From: an uncultured Bacteroidales bacterium
Lineage (GTDB): Bacteria; Bacteroidota; Bacteroidia; Bacteroidales; Paludibacteraceae
Assembly (NCBI GenBank): GCA_902771935.1
Contig: CACXYM010000002.1
Coordinates: 1-54,233, forward strand
DNA: 54,233 nt
Direction of reading: 5' to 3'
Shown here: in pieces, positions 36,265 through 44,793 of the stretch
Numbering within the stretch: position 1 is the stretch's first letter
How the letters are laid out: each line of letters opens with the position of its first letter
Notes under the pieces: generated by a model
Databases searched by the model: none
What the model was told of the DNA's origin: nothing
The model's input: only the letters and a program-made list of their open reading frames with translations
Made by a program: the position numbers and the translations under genes

Positions 36265-37651
36265 ATTCTTCTTTATAATATTAGCCCTCGCTGCTTGCTT
36301 GTACGGCTGCAAAGATGACTCCATCTCTGCCGGTGGCTCTATCATTGAGCAAGAGGACTCCATCTACGTACGGGTGGATACGTTCGGTATCAACTCCGCA
36401 CTCGTTATGTGCGAGTCCGTTACGTCTATGCCGGACTCGTTCCTGCTCGGTGAAATGGAGAATAAATACGGCACCTTGCATGCCGACGTGCTGGCGCAGT
36501 TCGCTTGCCCGGAAGGGTTTCGTTATCCGGACAACGCCCAACTCACAGGTGTTTACCTGCGTTTATGTTATGGCACCTGGTTCGGAGACGGAAACGCCCC
36601 AATCGGTATCAACGCCCGCGAGATGGACAAAGGCACGTTCACCTATTCCAAAACCTATCTCACCAATATCGACCCGGAAGAGTATGTCTCCGAATCCAGC
36701 GTCAATATCTTGGACAACACCAAGCTCATCCTGGCTTCCCAGAGGCTCGACTCCGTCTATGAATCATCAAAGGAGAAATACTACACCTTGGTGCGCGCCA
36801 AGACTTCCGATGCGTTTGCCAACAGGTTCTTCAACTTACGCGACTTCCAGTCACAGGAAGCATTTGCCAAACAATTCAACGGATTGTACCTCACCTGCGA
36901 GTATGGTAGCACCACACTCCTTAATATAATAGATATAGCTATAGATGTAGAATATACATTTACTTATAATAAGGCCGGCAAGGACACTACCGTTAAGGAC
37001 ATCAAATCTTTCTATGCCAACTCCGAAGTGCGGCAGGTCAATCATATCCTCTATGCCGACCAACAAGGCACATTCAACAAGCTGGCTGCTGATGATGCCC
37101 TCTATAACTACATCGTTGCGCCGGCTAATATCTATACACGCCTCTCGTTCCCGATGAAGCACATGCAGAACCGTATTAACGCACGCCTCGACGGCAAACG
37201 TCCCTACGTCAATATGGCTAAGGTGCGCGTCAATGTCTGCAACCGAGTGGACGAAGTCAGGGACTGTGACGACTGGTCGCAGCCTGCACCGAAAATGCTC
37301 CTCATTAAAGAGTCAGCGATGGAACGCTTCTTTGGACACCGCGAACTGCCCGAAGACACCTGCGCACTATTGGGAGAACTCACCAAAGGCTCCAATAAGG
37401 CCGGTGACACCGAGTATTATTACTCCTACGACATGTCTGCCCTGCTCACGCAGCAACTGCGTTATACCAATAACCCGGACACAATGCACATGCTCCTTGT
37501 GCCGGTTGACGTCATCTCTACCACCAACGCCAATGGTAATACCTACATCATCTCTATCAAGCAGCAGCAGACCGTATCCGCCGCACAGGTGATGAGTTCT
37601 CATAATCCGGAGGACGCTATGGATGTGGAAGTCGTCTATTCAGGATTCTAA
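36254..37651 (+). CDS. DUF4270 family lipoprotein
   Basis: A protein of 465 residues with lipobox CLYGC (Cys19 lipidated) followed by KDD. The mature part is beta-rich, with the family stretches DSIYVRVDTFGINSALVMCESVTSMPDSFLLGEMENKYGTLHADVLAQFACP and a central MKHMQNRINARLDGKRPYVNMAKVRVNV region. Function is unknown; in Bacteroidales it is usually located just after the short GT5 gene, as here, and both are under one promoter. A strong terminator follows 20 bases after its stop. Confidence 0.82.
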   Translation: MRNKFFFIILALAACLYGCKDDSISAGGSIIEQEDSIYVRVDTFGINSALVMCESVTSMPDSFLLGEMENKYGTLHADVLAQFACPEGFRYPDNAQLTGVYLRLCYGTWFGDGNAPIGINAREMDKGTFTYSKTYLTNIDPEEYVSESSVNILDNTKLILASQRLDSVYESSKEKYYTLVRAKTSDAFANRFFNLRDFQSQEAFAKQFNGLYLTCEYGSTTLLNIIDIAIDVEYTFTYNKAGKDTTVKDIKSFYANSEVRQVNHILYADQQGTFNKLAADDALYNYIVAPANIYTRLSFPMKHMQNRINARLDGKRPYVNMAKVRVNVCNRVDEVRDCDDWSQPAPKMLLIKESAMERFFGHRELPEDTCALLGELTKGSNKAGDTEYYYSYDMSALLTQQLRYTNNPDTMHMLLVPVDVISTTNANGNTYIISIKQQQTVSAAQVMSSHNPEDAMDVEVVYSGF

Positions 37652-37670
37652 TCAATACACCTATATAATA

Positions 37671-37707
37671 ATAATCCGCGGGAATACTCTCGCGGATTAT
37701 CTTTTTT
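37671..37707 (+). terminator. Rho-independent terminator after DUF4270
   Basis: A perfect 10-bp stem ATAATCCGCG / CGCGGATTAT (37671-37680, 37691-37700) with a 10-base loop, followed by C and six T. It lies between convergent genes; the minus-strand side lacks a good T run. Confidence 0.92.
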
Positions 37708-37720
37708 ATGTATCGTCGGA

Positions 37721-38095
37721 TTAGAGAGAAGCTTGATAAGCTTCAGCGTCCATCAGGCTGTCGAGTTGGGCCTTATCCTTGATGGCGATACGGATCATCC
37801 AGCCTGCGCCGTATGGGTCGTTGTTCACAAGTTCCGGCTGATCATTCAGCGTCTCGTTGAACTCAAGCACTTCGCCCTCTACCGGCATGTTCAGGTCGCT
37901 CACTGTCTTCACAGCTTCTACAGAACCGAATACTTCGCCTTGACCAATCGTCTCGCCTATGGTATCTACGTCCACAAAAACGATTTCACCTAATTCCGAT
38001 TGTGCGTAGTCGGTAATACCTACGTACGCTTCGTCACCTTCCACACGAATCCACTCGTGCTCACTGGTGTATTTTACATTACTTGGAAAATTCAT
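37721..38095 (-). CDS. gcvH: Glycine cleavage system H protein
   Basis: Lipoyl carrier that shuttles the aminomethyl group between P, T and L proteins. At 124 residues it is normal. The lipoylation lysine is K63 in [12 protein letters not shown], with the family N-terminus [14 protein letters not shown] and C-terminal [22 protein letters not shown]. No other glycine cleavage genes are adjacent. It lies downstream of the gldJ-like gene, separated by a 28-bp array of heptamers, so it may share that transcript. Confidence 0.95.
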   Translation of the reverse strand: MNFPSNVKYTSEHEWIRVEGDEAYVGITDYAQSELGEIVFVDVDTIGETIGQGEVFGSVEAVKTVSDLNMPVEGEVLEFNETLNDQPELVNNDPYGAGWMIRIAIKDKAQLDSLMDAEAYQASL

Positions 38096-38108
38096 ATATC
38101 TTTATTCT

Positions 38109-38136
38109 CTAAACGCTAAACACTAAACTCTAAACG
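38109..38136. repeat. Four heptamers CTAAACN between gldJ-like gene and gcvH
   Basis: Four exact 7-bp units of the form CTAAACN. The array touches the stop codon of the gldJ-like gene (38137-38139) directly and ends 14 bases before the gcvH start. The same unit makes up the array at 40716-40750. Confidence 0.88.
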
Positions 38137-39756
38137 TTATTTACGCGGACTGAACTGACTTGGAATCTGGTCGCCGAGCGTGGACATTGCGCAGCGGAAA
38201 CCGATGGTACTCGTGCAGCTGTCTTGCTCTAAGTAACGGCGAGTGGACGGATTGAGCCAGTAGATACGGTCACGCCACGAACCACCTTTATATACACGTG
38301 TGCTACTGGTGATTTGCGGAGCAAGTATATCAGTCGGGTCATATTTGATTTCCTCGAGGTTTTTGATACCTGCAGTATCGCCAGGATATGGATAGTCGGT
38401 ATCAATCGTCGAAGCAAAGTCGCCATCCTTGAAATCACGACGGTCGTCATCACCTGAGAACTCCAGCGCAAAGCAACCAACAGAGTCAATAACGAAAGAG
38501 CCGTCTTCGTTCTTCTTCGGCTTCATGTAAATGTTACCGCGGAAGGAGTTGTATTCTGAAGTCTCCTGGTAAGAGGTCTCACGATATACATCAAGCACCC
38601 ACTCGTTCACATTACCTGCCATGTTATACAATCCAAAATCGTTCGGAGCAAAAGCATCTACAGGAGCTGTGATTACGTAACCATCGTTCAGCGCACCACT
38701 CACACCCATCATGTCGCCACGGCCGCGAACAAAGTTAGCCTGCATCTTACCGGCTTGCGTTTTACTCATGTCACGAGGATGATAACCGGACCAAGGATAT
38801 ATCTTTCCTTCAATCGTCAAACCATCTTCACCAGCTACAGGAGCATAAGCGGCAAACTCCCACTCAGCCTCTGTCGGCAAACGATAACCGGTAACAAACA
38901 CACCGTCGGCGCGGCTCACCTTGCGGTCCTCACCGTACGAGTTCTGACGAGGTTTCTTACCGTATTCAGGCACATACTTAGCGTCTTCCAAATATTTCTC
39001 TGTGTTGAATACGAACTTGTCGCGGATGTATTCGTAACTCGGACGATACATCGTCACAGGGTTCTCCGGATCTTCCGGATTAGGCATCTGTACCTCATCC
39101 ATCTGATAACCGGTCAATGTCTCCCACTCTTCTCTATAAGCCTCATCATCGGTCGGACGCAAAGATGCAAAGTCAGGAACAGCAATTGCGCCGGCATTAA
39201 TCAATGCCATCTCGTTGACACGGTCAGTACGCCATTGGCAATAAGCCATTGCTTGATCCCAAGTCACACCTACTATAGGATAGAAAGAGAACGCTGGATG
39301 GTCAAAATAGTTTTCCACATAGGGATCATTGTAAGCCATATCCTCACGCCATACAGTCTTGTCCGGACGAGCGCGGTTAACGAGATTCGGAGCTACATCG
39401 CCGAACACTACCTCTAACCAGTGCAGATACTCATTCCAGTTGAGAGTTGTAATTTCGTACTTATCCATGTAGAAAGAACTAACAGTTAAAGTACGATGGA
39501 AATTGTTACGCGGAGCGGTTAAGAACTCATCTTTCTCACCAATAGTGAATGTTCCGCCTTGGATAGCTACCATTCCTACCGGGTTCACATTACCTACACC
39601 TTCTCTGGCCTCGAAGTTTGTCGTCTGTTGATCATAGTAATTCCAACCTGTCGTGTTCGACACCTTGGTGTTCAATTCACGAGTCTGGCATGCGGCAAAT
39701 GATACCGCTGCGAGAGCTAAAAGAACAAATCTTGATACGTTTTTCATATTGCGCAA
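38137..39756 (-). CDS. gldJ: GldJ/GldK-type lipoprotein with SUMF1 (formylglycine-generating) fold
   Basis: An outer-membrane lipoprotein of 539 residues associated with gliding motility and the type IX secretion system. Lipobox VSFAAC is near residue 22. The SUMF1-like domain spans about 55-535: GMVAIQGGTFTIG, FYMDKYEITTLNWNEYLHWL, YPIVGVTWDQAMAYCQWRTDRVNEMAL, YRLPTEAEWEFAAY, and KGGSWRDRIYWLNPSTRRY. The TGW near the N-terminus and the RTDRVNE stretch resemble GldJ more than GldK. Catalytic cysteines of true formylglycine-generating enzymes are not evident, so the role is structural. It implies that the organism has a type IX system, which could secrete the large protein at the window end. 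Confidence 0.8.
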   Translation of the reverse strand: MRNMKNVSRFVLLALAAVSFAACQTRELNTKVSNTTGWNYYDQQTTNFEAREGVGNVNPVGMVAIQGGTFTIGEKDEFLTAPRNNFHRTLTVSSFYMDKYEITTLNWNEYLHWLEVVFGDVAPNLVNRARPDKTVWREDMAYNDPYVENYFDHPAFSFYPIVGVTWDQAMAYCQWRTDRVNEMALINAGAIAVPDFASLRPTDDEAYREEWETLTGYQMDEVQMPNPEDPENPVTMYRPSYEYIRDKFVFNTEKYLEDAKYVPEYGKKPRQNSYGEDRKVSRADGVFVTGYRLPTEAEWEFAAYAPVAGEDGLTIEGKIYPWSGYHPRDMSKTQAGKMQANFVRGRGDMMGVSGALNDGYVITAPVDAFAPNDFGLYNMAGNVNEWVLDVYRETSYQETSEYNSFRGNIYMKPKKNEDGSFVIDSVGCFALEFSGDDDRRDFKDGDFASTIDTDYPYPGDTAGIKNLEEIKYDPTDILAPQITSSTRVYKGGSWRDRIYWLNPSTRRYLEQDSCTSTIGFRCAMSTLGDQIPSQFSPRK

Positions 39757-39782
39757 TTTGTAATAATTCTAATTTCAGCCCG

Positions 39783-39814
39783 CAAAGATACAAAAAAAAT
39801 CTAATATGAACCAA
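39783..39814 (-). promoter_or_regulatory. Promoter of the gldJ-like gene
   Basis: On the minus strand TATCTTTG (39790-39783) is a good -7 box; the -33 position reads TTGG. The start codon is 26 bases downstream. Confidence 0.65.
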
Positions 39815-39889
39815 TTTTTCTTCGAAAATATTTAAAAAAAGTGCATTTTTATGGAAAAAACAGCATTTTTTGCATTATTTATCGTAAAT

Positions 39890-39923
39890 TTTGCGGCATT
39901 TTCAATATTTTTTTGTACTTTTG
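39890..39923 (+). promoter_or_regulatory. Promoter of the folP run
   Basis: TACTTTTG at 39916-39923, with a TTTG 22 bases upstream. The folP start codon begins 9 bases after the box, as in the asparaginase gene, so the transcript is predicted to be leaderless or nearly so. Confidence 0.7.
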
Positions 39924-39932
39924 TCGTCCCAA

Positions 39933-40733
39933 ATGAGCGCACCCGCAATAAATATAAAAGGAGACTTATTTTCCTTGGCACAACCAAGGGTCATGGCTAT
40001 CATCAACGCCACAACCGACAGCTTTGCTTTTTCATGTTCCAACATCAGCGAGGCAGAGATATTGGCAATGGCAGCGAAAGCCATCAACGAGGGTGCAGAT
40101 ATACTTGATATCGGAGCATGCTCCACCCGTCCGGGTTCAACGCCGATAGACGAACAGGAAGAGTGGCGCAGACTACAGATAGCCTTGCGGGCAGTACGTT
40201 CAACTTATCCGGACGCCATCCTCTCTGTGGACACCTTCCGCGCTTCTATTGCACGTCGGGCTGTGACAGATTTTGGGGTGGACATAATTAACGATATATC
40301 CGGTGGAATCGGAGAAATGTTCACAACCGTTGCACAACTGGGAGTGCCATATATCCTCACACATAATGCACCGGTAGATGACAGCTTGCCGGTCTCCGTA
40401 CAGGTTATTGACAATCTTATTCATAAGGTGGACGAACTGCATCGCCTCGGCGTCAAAGATGTGATTATTGACCCCGGGTTCGGCTTTAATAAGTCCGTCG
40501 AGCAGAGCCTCGAACTGCTGGATCACCTTGACGACCTGCGTATCATAGGCTTGCCAATTCTCGTCGGGTTGTCCCGTAAGTCAATGTTTTACAAGCCTTT
40601 AGGCGTAGAACCCACTTCTGAGGAAGCATTGCAGGCTACGGTTGAGGCCAACCGCAAAGCACTCGCTCTCGGAGCAAGCATTATCCGCGTCCACGACGTC
40701 GCAATAAATAAACCGCTAACCACTAAACGCTAA
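39933..40733 (+). CDS. folP: Dihydropteroate synthase
   Basis: Condenses p-aminobenzoate with dihydropterin diphosphate in folate synthesis; the sulfonamide target. A protein of 266 residues. MAIINATTDSFAFS is the first pterin-binding block, GADILDIGACSTRPGS the second, then DIINDISGG, KDVIIDPGFGFNKSVEQ, LVGLSRKSM and RVHDV. I start at ATG 39933 (MSAPAINIK) directly behind the promoter box; the open frame begins upstream at a non-ATG codon. The last residues LTTKR and the stop codon are encoded by the 7-bp repeat at 40716-40750, so the native C-terminus may have been replaced. Confidence 0.93.
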   Translation: MSAPAINIKGDLFSLAQPRVMAIINATTDSFAFSCSNISEAEILAMAAKAINEGADILDIGACSTRPGSTPIDEQEEWRRLQIALRAVRSTYPDAILSVDTFRASIARRAVTDFGVDIINDISGGIGEMFTTVAQLGVPYILTHNAPVDDSLPVSVQVIDNLIHKVDELHRLGVKDVIIDPGFGFNKSVEQSLELLDHLDDLRIIGLPILVGLSRKSMFYKPLGVEPTSEEALQATVEANRKALALGASIIRVHDVAINKPLTTKR

Positions 40734-40750
40734 ACACTAAACTTTAAACG
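40716..40750. repeat. Five heptamers covering the end of folP and the folP-cdaA gap
   Basis: Five 7-bp units of the form YTAAMCN, three of them CTAAACN. The first two and part of the third encode the last five residues of FolP and its stop; the rest fills the gap and ends 8 bases before the cdaA start. Confidence 0.88.
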
Positions 40751-40758
40751 TTACAATC

Positions 40759-41526
40759 ATGTTCGGCTTTGAATTTGGCATAAAAGATATCGTTGATATT
40801 CTATTGGTAGCTCTTATCCTCTACGAGACCTTCCGTCTCCTGCGTCGTTCGGGTGCGGTCAATCTCTTCTGGGGAATACTTGCTTTTATTATCGCATGGC
40901 TTCTCGTAACGATGGTCTTCCAGCTCGAACTCACCGGCGCGCTCTTTGAGCGCATCATCAGTGTTGGTGCCATCGCCCTTATTGTTATCTTCCAAGAGGA
41001 AATTCGCGGATTCTTCTACCGCGTCGGCGCACGATTCAGTAACTGGGGACATCTCCGTCGCCGCGGCGAACAGGCTGAGCAGGATGTAGACCAGATCGTG
41101 ATGGCCTGTGAACATATGTCTCGCTCCAAAACAGGTGCACTCATCGTTATCGCCGGAGGAAATGAACTCAAAGAATATGCCGACACAGGCGAATATATCG
41201 ACGCCGCGATCTCAACAAGCTTGATAGAGAATATCTTCTTCAAGAATACGCCTCTCCACGATGGCGCACTCATCATCGTAGGACACCGTCTCTACGCCGC
41301 AGCCTGTATCTTACCTGTGTCTAAACAAACAGATATACCCAAACAGTTCGGTTTGCGACACCGTGCTGCACTCGGCTTAAGTGAAAAAAGTTCCGATTCC
41401 ACCGCGATTGTTGTATCCGAAGAGACCGGTCATGTCGCAGTCGCTAAAGAGGGAAAAATACGCAATGTCACACGTGACGAATTGATACAAATCTTATCTT
41501 CTGCAATGGCATTAAAATCAAAGTAA
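40759..41526 (+). CDS. cdaA: Diadenylate cyclase, membrane-bound CdaA type
   Basis: Makes cyclic di-AMP from two ATP. The protein has 255 residues: about three membrane helices in the first 80 residues (ILLVALILYETFRLL, GILAFIIAWLLVTMVF, ISVGAIALIVIFQ), a short coiled linker, then the DisA_N catalytic domain. The active-site motifs DGA (168-170, LHDGALIIV) and RHR (200-202, LRHRAALGLSEKS) are intact. No CdaR or GlmM gene is adjacent, unlike in Firmicutes; folP precedes it and metG follows by 3 bases. Confidence 0.95.
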   Translation: MFGFEFGIKDIVDILLVALILYETFRLLRRSGAVNLFWGILAFIIAWLLVTMVFQLELTGALFERIISVGAIALIVIFQEEIRGFFYRVGARFSNWGHLRRRGEQAEQDVDQIVMACEHMSRSKTGALIVIAGGNELKEYADTGEYIDAAISTSLIENIFFKNTPLHDGALIIVGHRLYAAACILPVSKQTDIPKQFGLRHRAALGLSEKSSDSTAIVVSEETGHVAVAKEGKIRNVTRDELIQILSSAMALKSK

Positions 41527-41529
41527 TAT

Positions 41530-43629
41530 ATGTTTAAACGTACTTTAGTAACTACTGCACTTCCGTACGCAAACGGACCTGTGCATATCGGACACCTCGC
41601 CGGAGTCTATGTTCCGGCAGATATCTATGTCCGCTATCTGCGTCTCAAGGGACGTGATGTCCTTTTCGTCGGCGGTAGCGACGAACACGGAGTGCCCGTA
41701 ACTATTCGTGCCCGCAAAGAGGGCATCACTACGCAAGAAGTCGTTGATCGTTATCACGAACTCATCAAATCCAGTTTTGAGCGTTTCGGTATCTCATTCG
41801 ATGTTTACTCGCGTACCACAAGCGCCATCCATCACAAGTTTGCATCCGATTACTTCCGCAAACTCTATGACAACGGTAAGTTTATCGAGCAAACGACCGA
41901 ACAGTTCTATGACCCGGAGACCGGACATTTCCTTACTGACCGTAATATCCGCGGTGAGTGTCCGCATTGCCACGCCGCAGGCGCTTATGGCGACCAGTGC
42001 GAGAAATGTGGCTCAACACTCTCACCCGAAGAACTGATTAATCCGTACAATGCCGAAACAGGCAATCCGCTCGTTAAAAAACCTACTTCCCACTGGTACC
42101 TGCCGCTGGATCAATACCAACAATGGCTCGAGAAATGGATTCTCGAAGATCATAAAGAATGGCGTCCGAATGTGTATGGACAGTGTAAGTCGTGGCTCGA
42201 CGGCGGACTGCGTCCCCGTGCCGTAACGCGCGACCTTGATTGGGGAATTCCTGTGCCTGTAGAAGGTGCCGAAGGCAAAGTGCTCTATGTCTGGTTTGAT
42301 GCGCCAATCGGCTATATATCCAACACCAAAGAAATCTGCGACGCACAACCTGAGAAATGGGGCAAATGGGAGACTTGGTGGAAAGACCAAGACACACGTC
42401 TTATCCATTTCATCGGCAAAGATAACATTGTTTTCCACTGCATCGTCTTTCCGGCTATGCTCAAAGCCGATGGCTCATATATCTTGCCGGATAACGTACC
42501 GAGCAATGAGTTCCTGAACCTCGAAGGCGATAAAATCTCCACATCCCGCAACTGGGCGGTTTGGCTCAATGAGTACTTGGACGATTTCCCGGGCAAGCAA
42601 GACGTCTTGCGCTATGTCCTCACAGCGAATGCACCGGAGACTAAAGATAACGACTTCACCTGGGCAGATTTCCAAGCGCGCAACAATAACGAACTTGTGG
42701 CTATCTATGGCAATTTCGTTAACCGCGCACTCGTGTTGACCAAGAAGTATTTCGAAGGCAAAGTACCAAAAACCTCCGATTTCACCGACTATGACCGCGC
42801 TACAATCGACGAGTTCAAGAACGTCAAAGCGCAACTCGAATCGCTCCTTGAGGACTTTAAGTTCCGCGAGGCACAGAAAGAAGCAATGAATCTCGCACGT
42901 ATCGGTAATAAGTATCTTGCTGATACAGAGCCTTGGAAGCTCGCTAAAACCGATATGGAGCGCACGGCGACGATTCTTAATCTCTCACTCCAGATAGCTG
43001 CTAATCTTTCTATCGCATTTGAACCTTTTTTGCCGTTTTCATCGGACAAATTGCGTCAAATGATAGCACCATTAAGCACAGCGTCACCATTAAGCAATTC
43101 ACCATTTAAATGGGAAAATCTCGGTCGCATTGATTTACTGCCGGAGGGACAATCCCTCGGTGAAGTTTCACTCCTCTTTGAGAAAATCGAGGACGATGCT
43201 ATCCAAGCCCAACTTGATCGCCTTGCACGCATCAAAGCCGAGAACGAAGCCGCAGCTAAAGAAGCCGAACTCGCTAACTGGAAACCGGCTGCTATCAAAG
43301 CCGACACTTCTATCGATGAATTCGACAAAATGGACATCCGCGTTGCTACTGTCTTAGATTGTCAGCCGGTTAAGAAGTCCGAGCGTCTTCTTCAGTTCAC
43401 TTTGGACGACGGAATGGGCGGACGCACTATTCTTAGTGGCATCGCGCAATCGTATCCGGATCCGTCCGTGCTGATTGGCAAGCAGGTGCTCTTTATTGCT
43501 AATTTCCCACCGCGTAAGATGATGGGTATCGAGAGTCAGGGTATGATTCTCTCCGCCGTCGATGCCGATGGTAAATTAGTCGTCACCACGGTTTCCCGCG
43601 AAGTGAAAAACGGCGCCCAAGTTGGTTAA
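41530..43629 (+). CDS. metG: Methionyl-tRNA synthetase with C-terminal tRNA-binding domain
   Basis: Charges tRNA-Met. A protein of 699 residues. HIGH is at 19-22, the zinc knuckle uses C144, C147, C157 and C160, and the KMSKS-type loop begins at K335 as KISTS, which is usual in this phylum. The anticodon-binding helical domain (about 385-510) is followed by a variable linker and a Trbp111-like OB domain (about 595-699; [36 protein letters not shown]). The linker contains a short direct repeat at the DNA level (see 43067-43109). Confidence 0.97.
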   Translation: MFKRTLVTTALPYANGPVHIGHLAGVYVPADIYVRYLRLKGRDVLFVGGSDEHGVPVTIRARKEGITTQEVVDRYHELIKSSFERFGISFDVYSRTTSAIHHKFASDYFRKLYDNGKFIEQTTEQFYDPETGHFLTDRNIRGECPHCHAAGAYGDQCEKCGSTLSPEELINPYNAETGNPLVKKPTSHWYLPLDQYQQWLEKWILEDHKEWRPNVYGQCKSWLDGGLRPRAVTRDLDWGIPVPVEGAEGKVLYVWFDAPIGYISNTKEICDAQPEKWGKWETWWKDQDTRLIHFIGKDNIVFHCIVFPAMLKADGSYILPDNVPSNEFLNLEGDKISTSRNWAVWLNEYLDDFPGKQDVLRYVLTANAPETKDNDFTWADFQARNNNELVAIYGNFVNRALVLTKKYFEGKVPKTSDFTDYDRATIDEFKNVKAQLESLLEDFKFREAQKEAMNLARIGNKYLADTEPWKLAKTDMERTATILNLSLQIAANLSIAFEPFLPFSSDKLRQMIAPLSTASPLSNSPFKWENLGRIDLLPEGQSLGEVSLLFEKIEDDAIQAQLDRLARIKAENEAAAKEAELANWKPAAIKADTSIDEFDKMDIRVATVLDCQPVKKSERLLQFTLDDGMGGRTILSGIAQSYPDPSVLIGKQVLFIANFPPRKMMGIESQGMILSAVDADGKLVVTTVSREVKNGAQVG
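43067..43109. repeat. In-frame direct repeat within metG
   Basis: CACCATTAAGCA occurs at 43067-43078 and 43085-43096, and a third partial copy CACCATTTAA at 43100. It encodes [13 protein letters not shown] in the linker between the anticodon-binding and OB domains, a place that tolerates change. Confidence 0.75.
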
Positions 43630-43658
43630 GGAAATTTAACACAACTTTACCTGCTGTT

Positions 43659-43680
43659 CACGGGACCATCACGGGACCAT
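43659..43680. repeat. Perfect tandem duplication of an 11-mer at the metG / cassette border
   Basis: CACGGGACCAT occurs twice in a row, 30 bases after the metG stop. It marks the border between housekeeping genes and the accessory cassette and could be a recombination site; no integrase gene is in view. Confidence 0.8.
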
Positions 43681-43700
43681 GTCCTCTTTGTCATACAATT

Positions 43701-43743
43701 CAGCCACCAGAGTATCTTAACAAATATAAACTTTTGGTGGCTG
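43701..43743. terminator. Inverted repeat, possible metG terminator
   Basis: CAGCCACCA (43701-43709) pairs perfectly with TGGTGGCTG (43735-43743) around a 25-base AT-rich loop. Only a broken T run follows (TTTCTAT), so termination is plausible but not certain. Confidence 0.45.
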
Positions 43744-43797
43744 TTTCTATACTATCTATACTATTTTAATATGAAAATTCATTTTTTTACAAAAAAA

Positions 43798-43829
43798 TTT
43801 GCATATATCGTAGGAAAGTAGTAATTTTG
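43798..43829 (+). promoter_or_regulatory. Promoter of the BRO-N / HEPN cassette
   Basis: TTTG (43798-43801), 20 bases, TAATTTTG (43822-43829), with the same TTTGCATATATC flank as the rsfS promoter. The leader of about 50 bases contains TATGCG and CGCATA as an inverted repeat around a GC-rich GCGCGC core (about 43838-43868), a possible operator. Confidence 0.8.
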
Positions 43830-43886
43830 CGTCGATTATGCGTTTATGTGCATACCTGCGCGCGCATATACCTGTAAATAAGAACA

Positions 43887-44762
43887 ATGAGTCAAGAGAC
43901 ATACATACAATTATTTGAAAACGCAAAAATCCGCGTTGTATGGAATGATGCACAGGAGAAATACTTCTTCTCTGTTGTGGATGTCGTCGGAGTGCTTACG
44001 GAAAGCGCTGATTATCAATTAGCTCGAAATTACTGGAAGGTCCTTAAACACCGCCTTATAAAGGAGGGAAATGAAACGGTTACAAATTGTAACCAGTTGA
44101 AAATGCCAGCTCCAGATGGTAAGATGCGCGAAACTGATGCTGCAGATTTAGAACAAATTCTACGTATTGTCCAATCTATCCCATCTAAAAAGGCTGAGCC
44201 ATTAAAACGTTGGCTGGCTGAAGTAGGTAGCGAGCGTATTCAGCAGATGATTGATCCTGAACTCTCTATTCAACAAGCGGTTGCGGATTATAAGAAGCAA
44301 GGCTATAGTGACAAATGGATAGCTAATCGCGTGAAATCTATAGATGCTCGTAATGAGTTGACGAACGAGTGGAAACGTGCGGGGTTGAAAGAAGGAAGAG
44401 ATTTCGCCATTTTGACAGATTTGATAACAAAAACTTGGAGTGGTAAAACCACCAAAGAATACAAACAGTTCAAAGGCTTGACGAAAGAGAACTTACGCGA
44501 CAACATGACAACCATTGAACTTGCTCTCAATACACTTGCTGAGGCTTCGACCACTGAAATCTCAAAACGTAAGAACCCTAAAACCATGTCGCAGAATATG
44601 CAAATTGCTAAGGAAGGCGGCGATGTGGCCAAGGCTGCTCGGAAGCAATTAGAAAATACAATCGGCGAAAGCGTAGTGTCTCCAATAAAGGCCAGCGACT
44701 ATATTCGCCCAATAGAGGAAGGCAAAGCAGAAGAATTGCCATTTGACGAAGATACTAAATAA
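43887..44762 (+). CDS. BRO-N domain antirepressor-like protein
   Basis: A protein of 291 residues of the phage antirepressor group (COG3617-like). The BRO-N domain (about 8-125) reads KIRVVWNDAQEKYFFSVVDVVGVLTES, then YWKVLKHRLIKEGNETVTNCNQLKM and DLEQILRIVQSIPSKKAEPLKRWLAEVG. The C-terminal half has IANRVKSIDARNELTNEWKRAGLKEGRDFAILTD and KEYKQFKGLTKENLRDNMTTIELALNTLAEASTTEIS, which I know from stand-alone Bacteroides homologues. It probably binds DNA or other regulators. It is the first gene of the accessory cassette, 31 bases before the zinc-ribbon/HEPN gene. It may be independent of the pair that follows. Confidence 0.88.
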   Translation: MSQETYIQLFENAKIRVVWNDAQEKYFFSVVDVVGVLTESADYQLARNYWKVLKHRLIKEGNETVTNCNQLKMPAPDGKMRETDAADLEQILRIVQSIPSKKAEPLKRWLAEVGSERIQQMIDPELSIQQAVADYKKQGYSDKWIANRVKSIDARNELTNEWKRAGLKEGRDFAILTDLITKTWSGKTTKEYKQFKGLTKENLRDNMTTIELALNTLAEASTTEISKRKNPKTMSQNMQIAKEGGDVAKAARKQLENTIGESVVSPIKASDYIRPIEEGKAEELPFDEDTK

Positions 44763-44793
44763 CCACGAAAAACACAACGAAGAGAGAAAAAGA

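Noticed and set aside
36315-36929. 204-codon alternative frame in the DUF4270 gene
   Set aside because: Composition (Pro, Ser, Arg) is typical of a shifted reading of a coding gene; DUF4270 covers it fully.
38755-39417. 220-codon plus-strand frame opposite the gldJ-like gene
   Set aside because: Shadow of the SUMF1-domain gene; no domain or promoter.
43830-43886. tRNA or small RNA gene in the leader before the BRO-N gene
   Set aside because: No cloverleaf can be formed; the short inverted repeat is better described as a possible operator.
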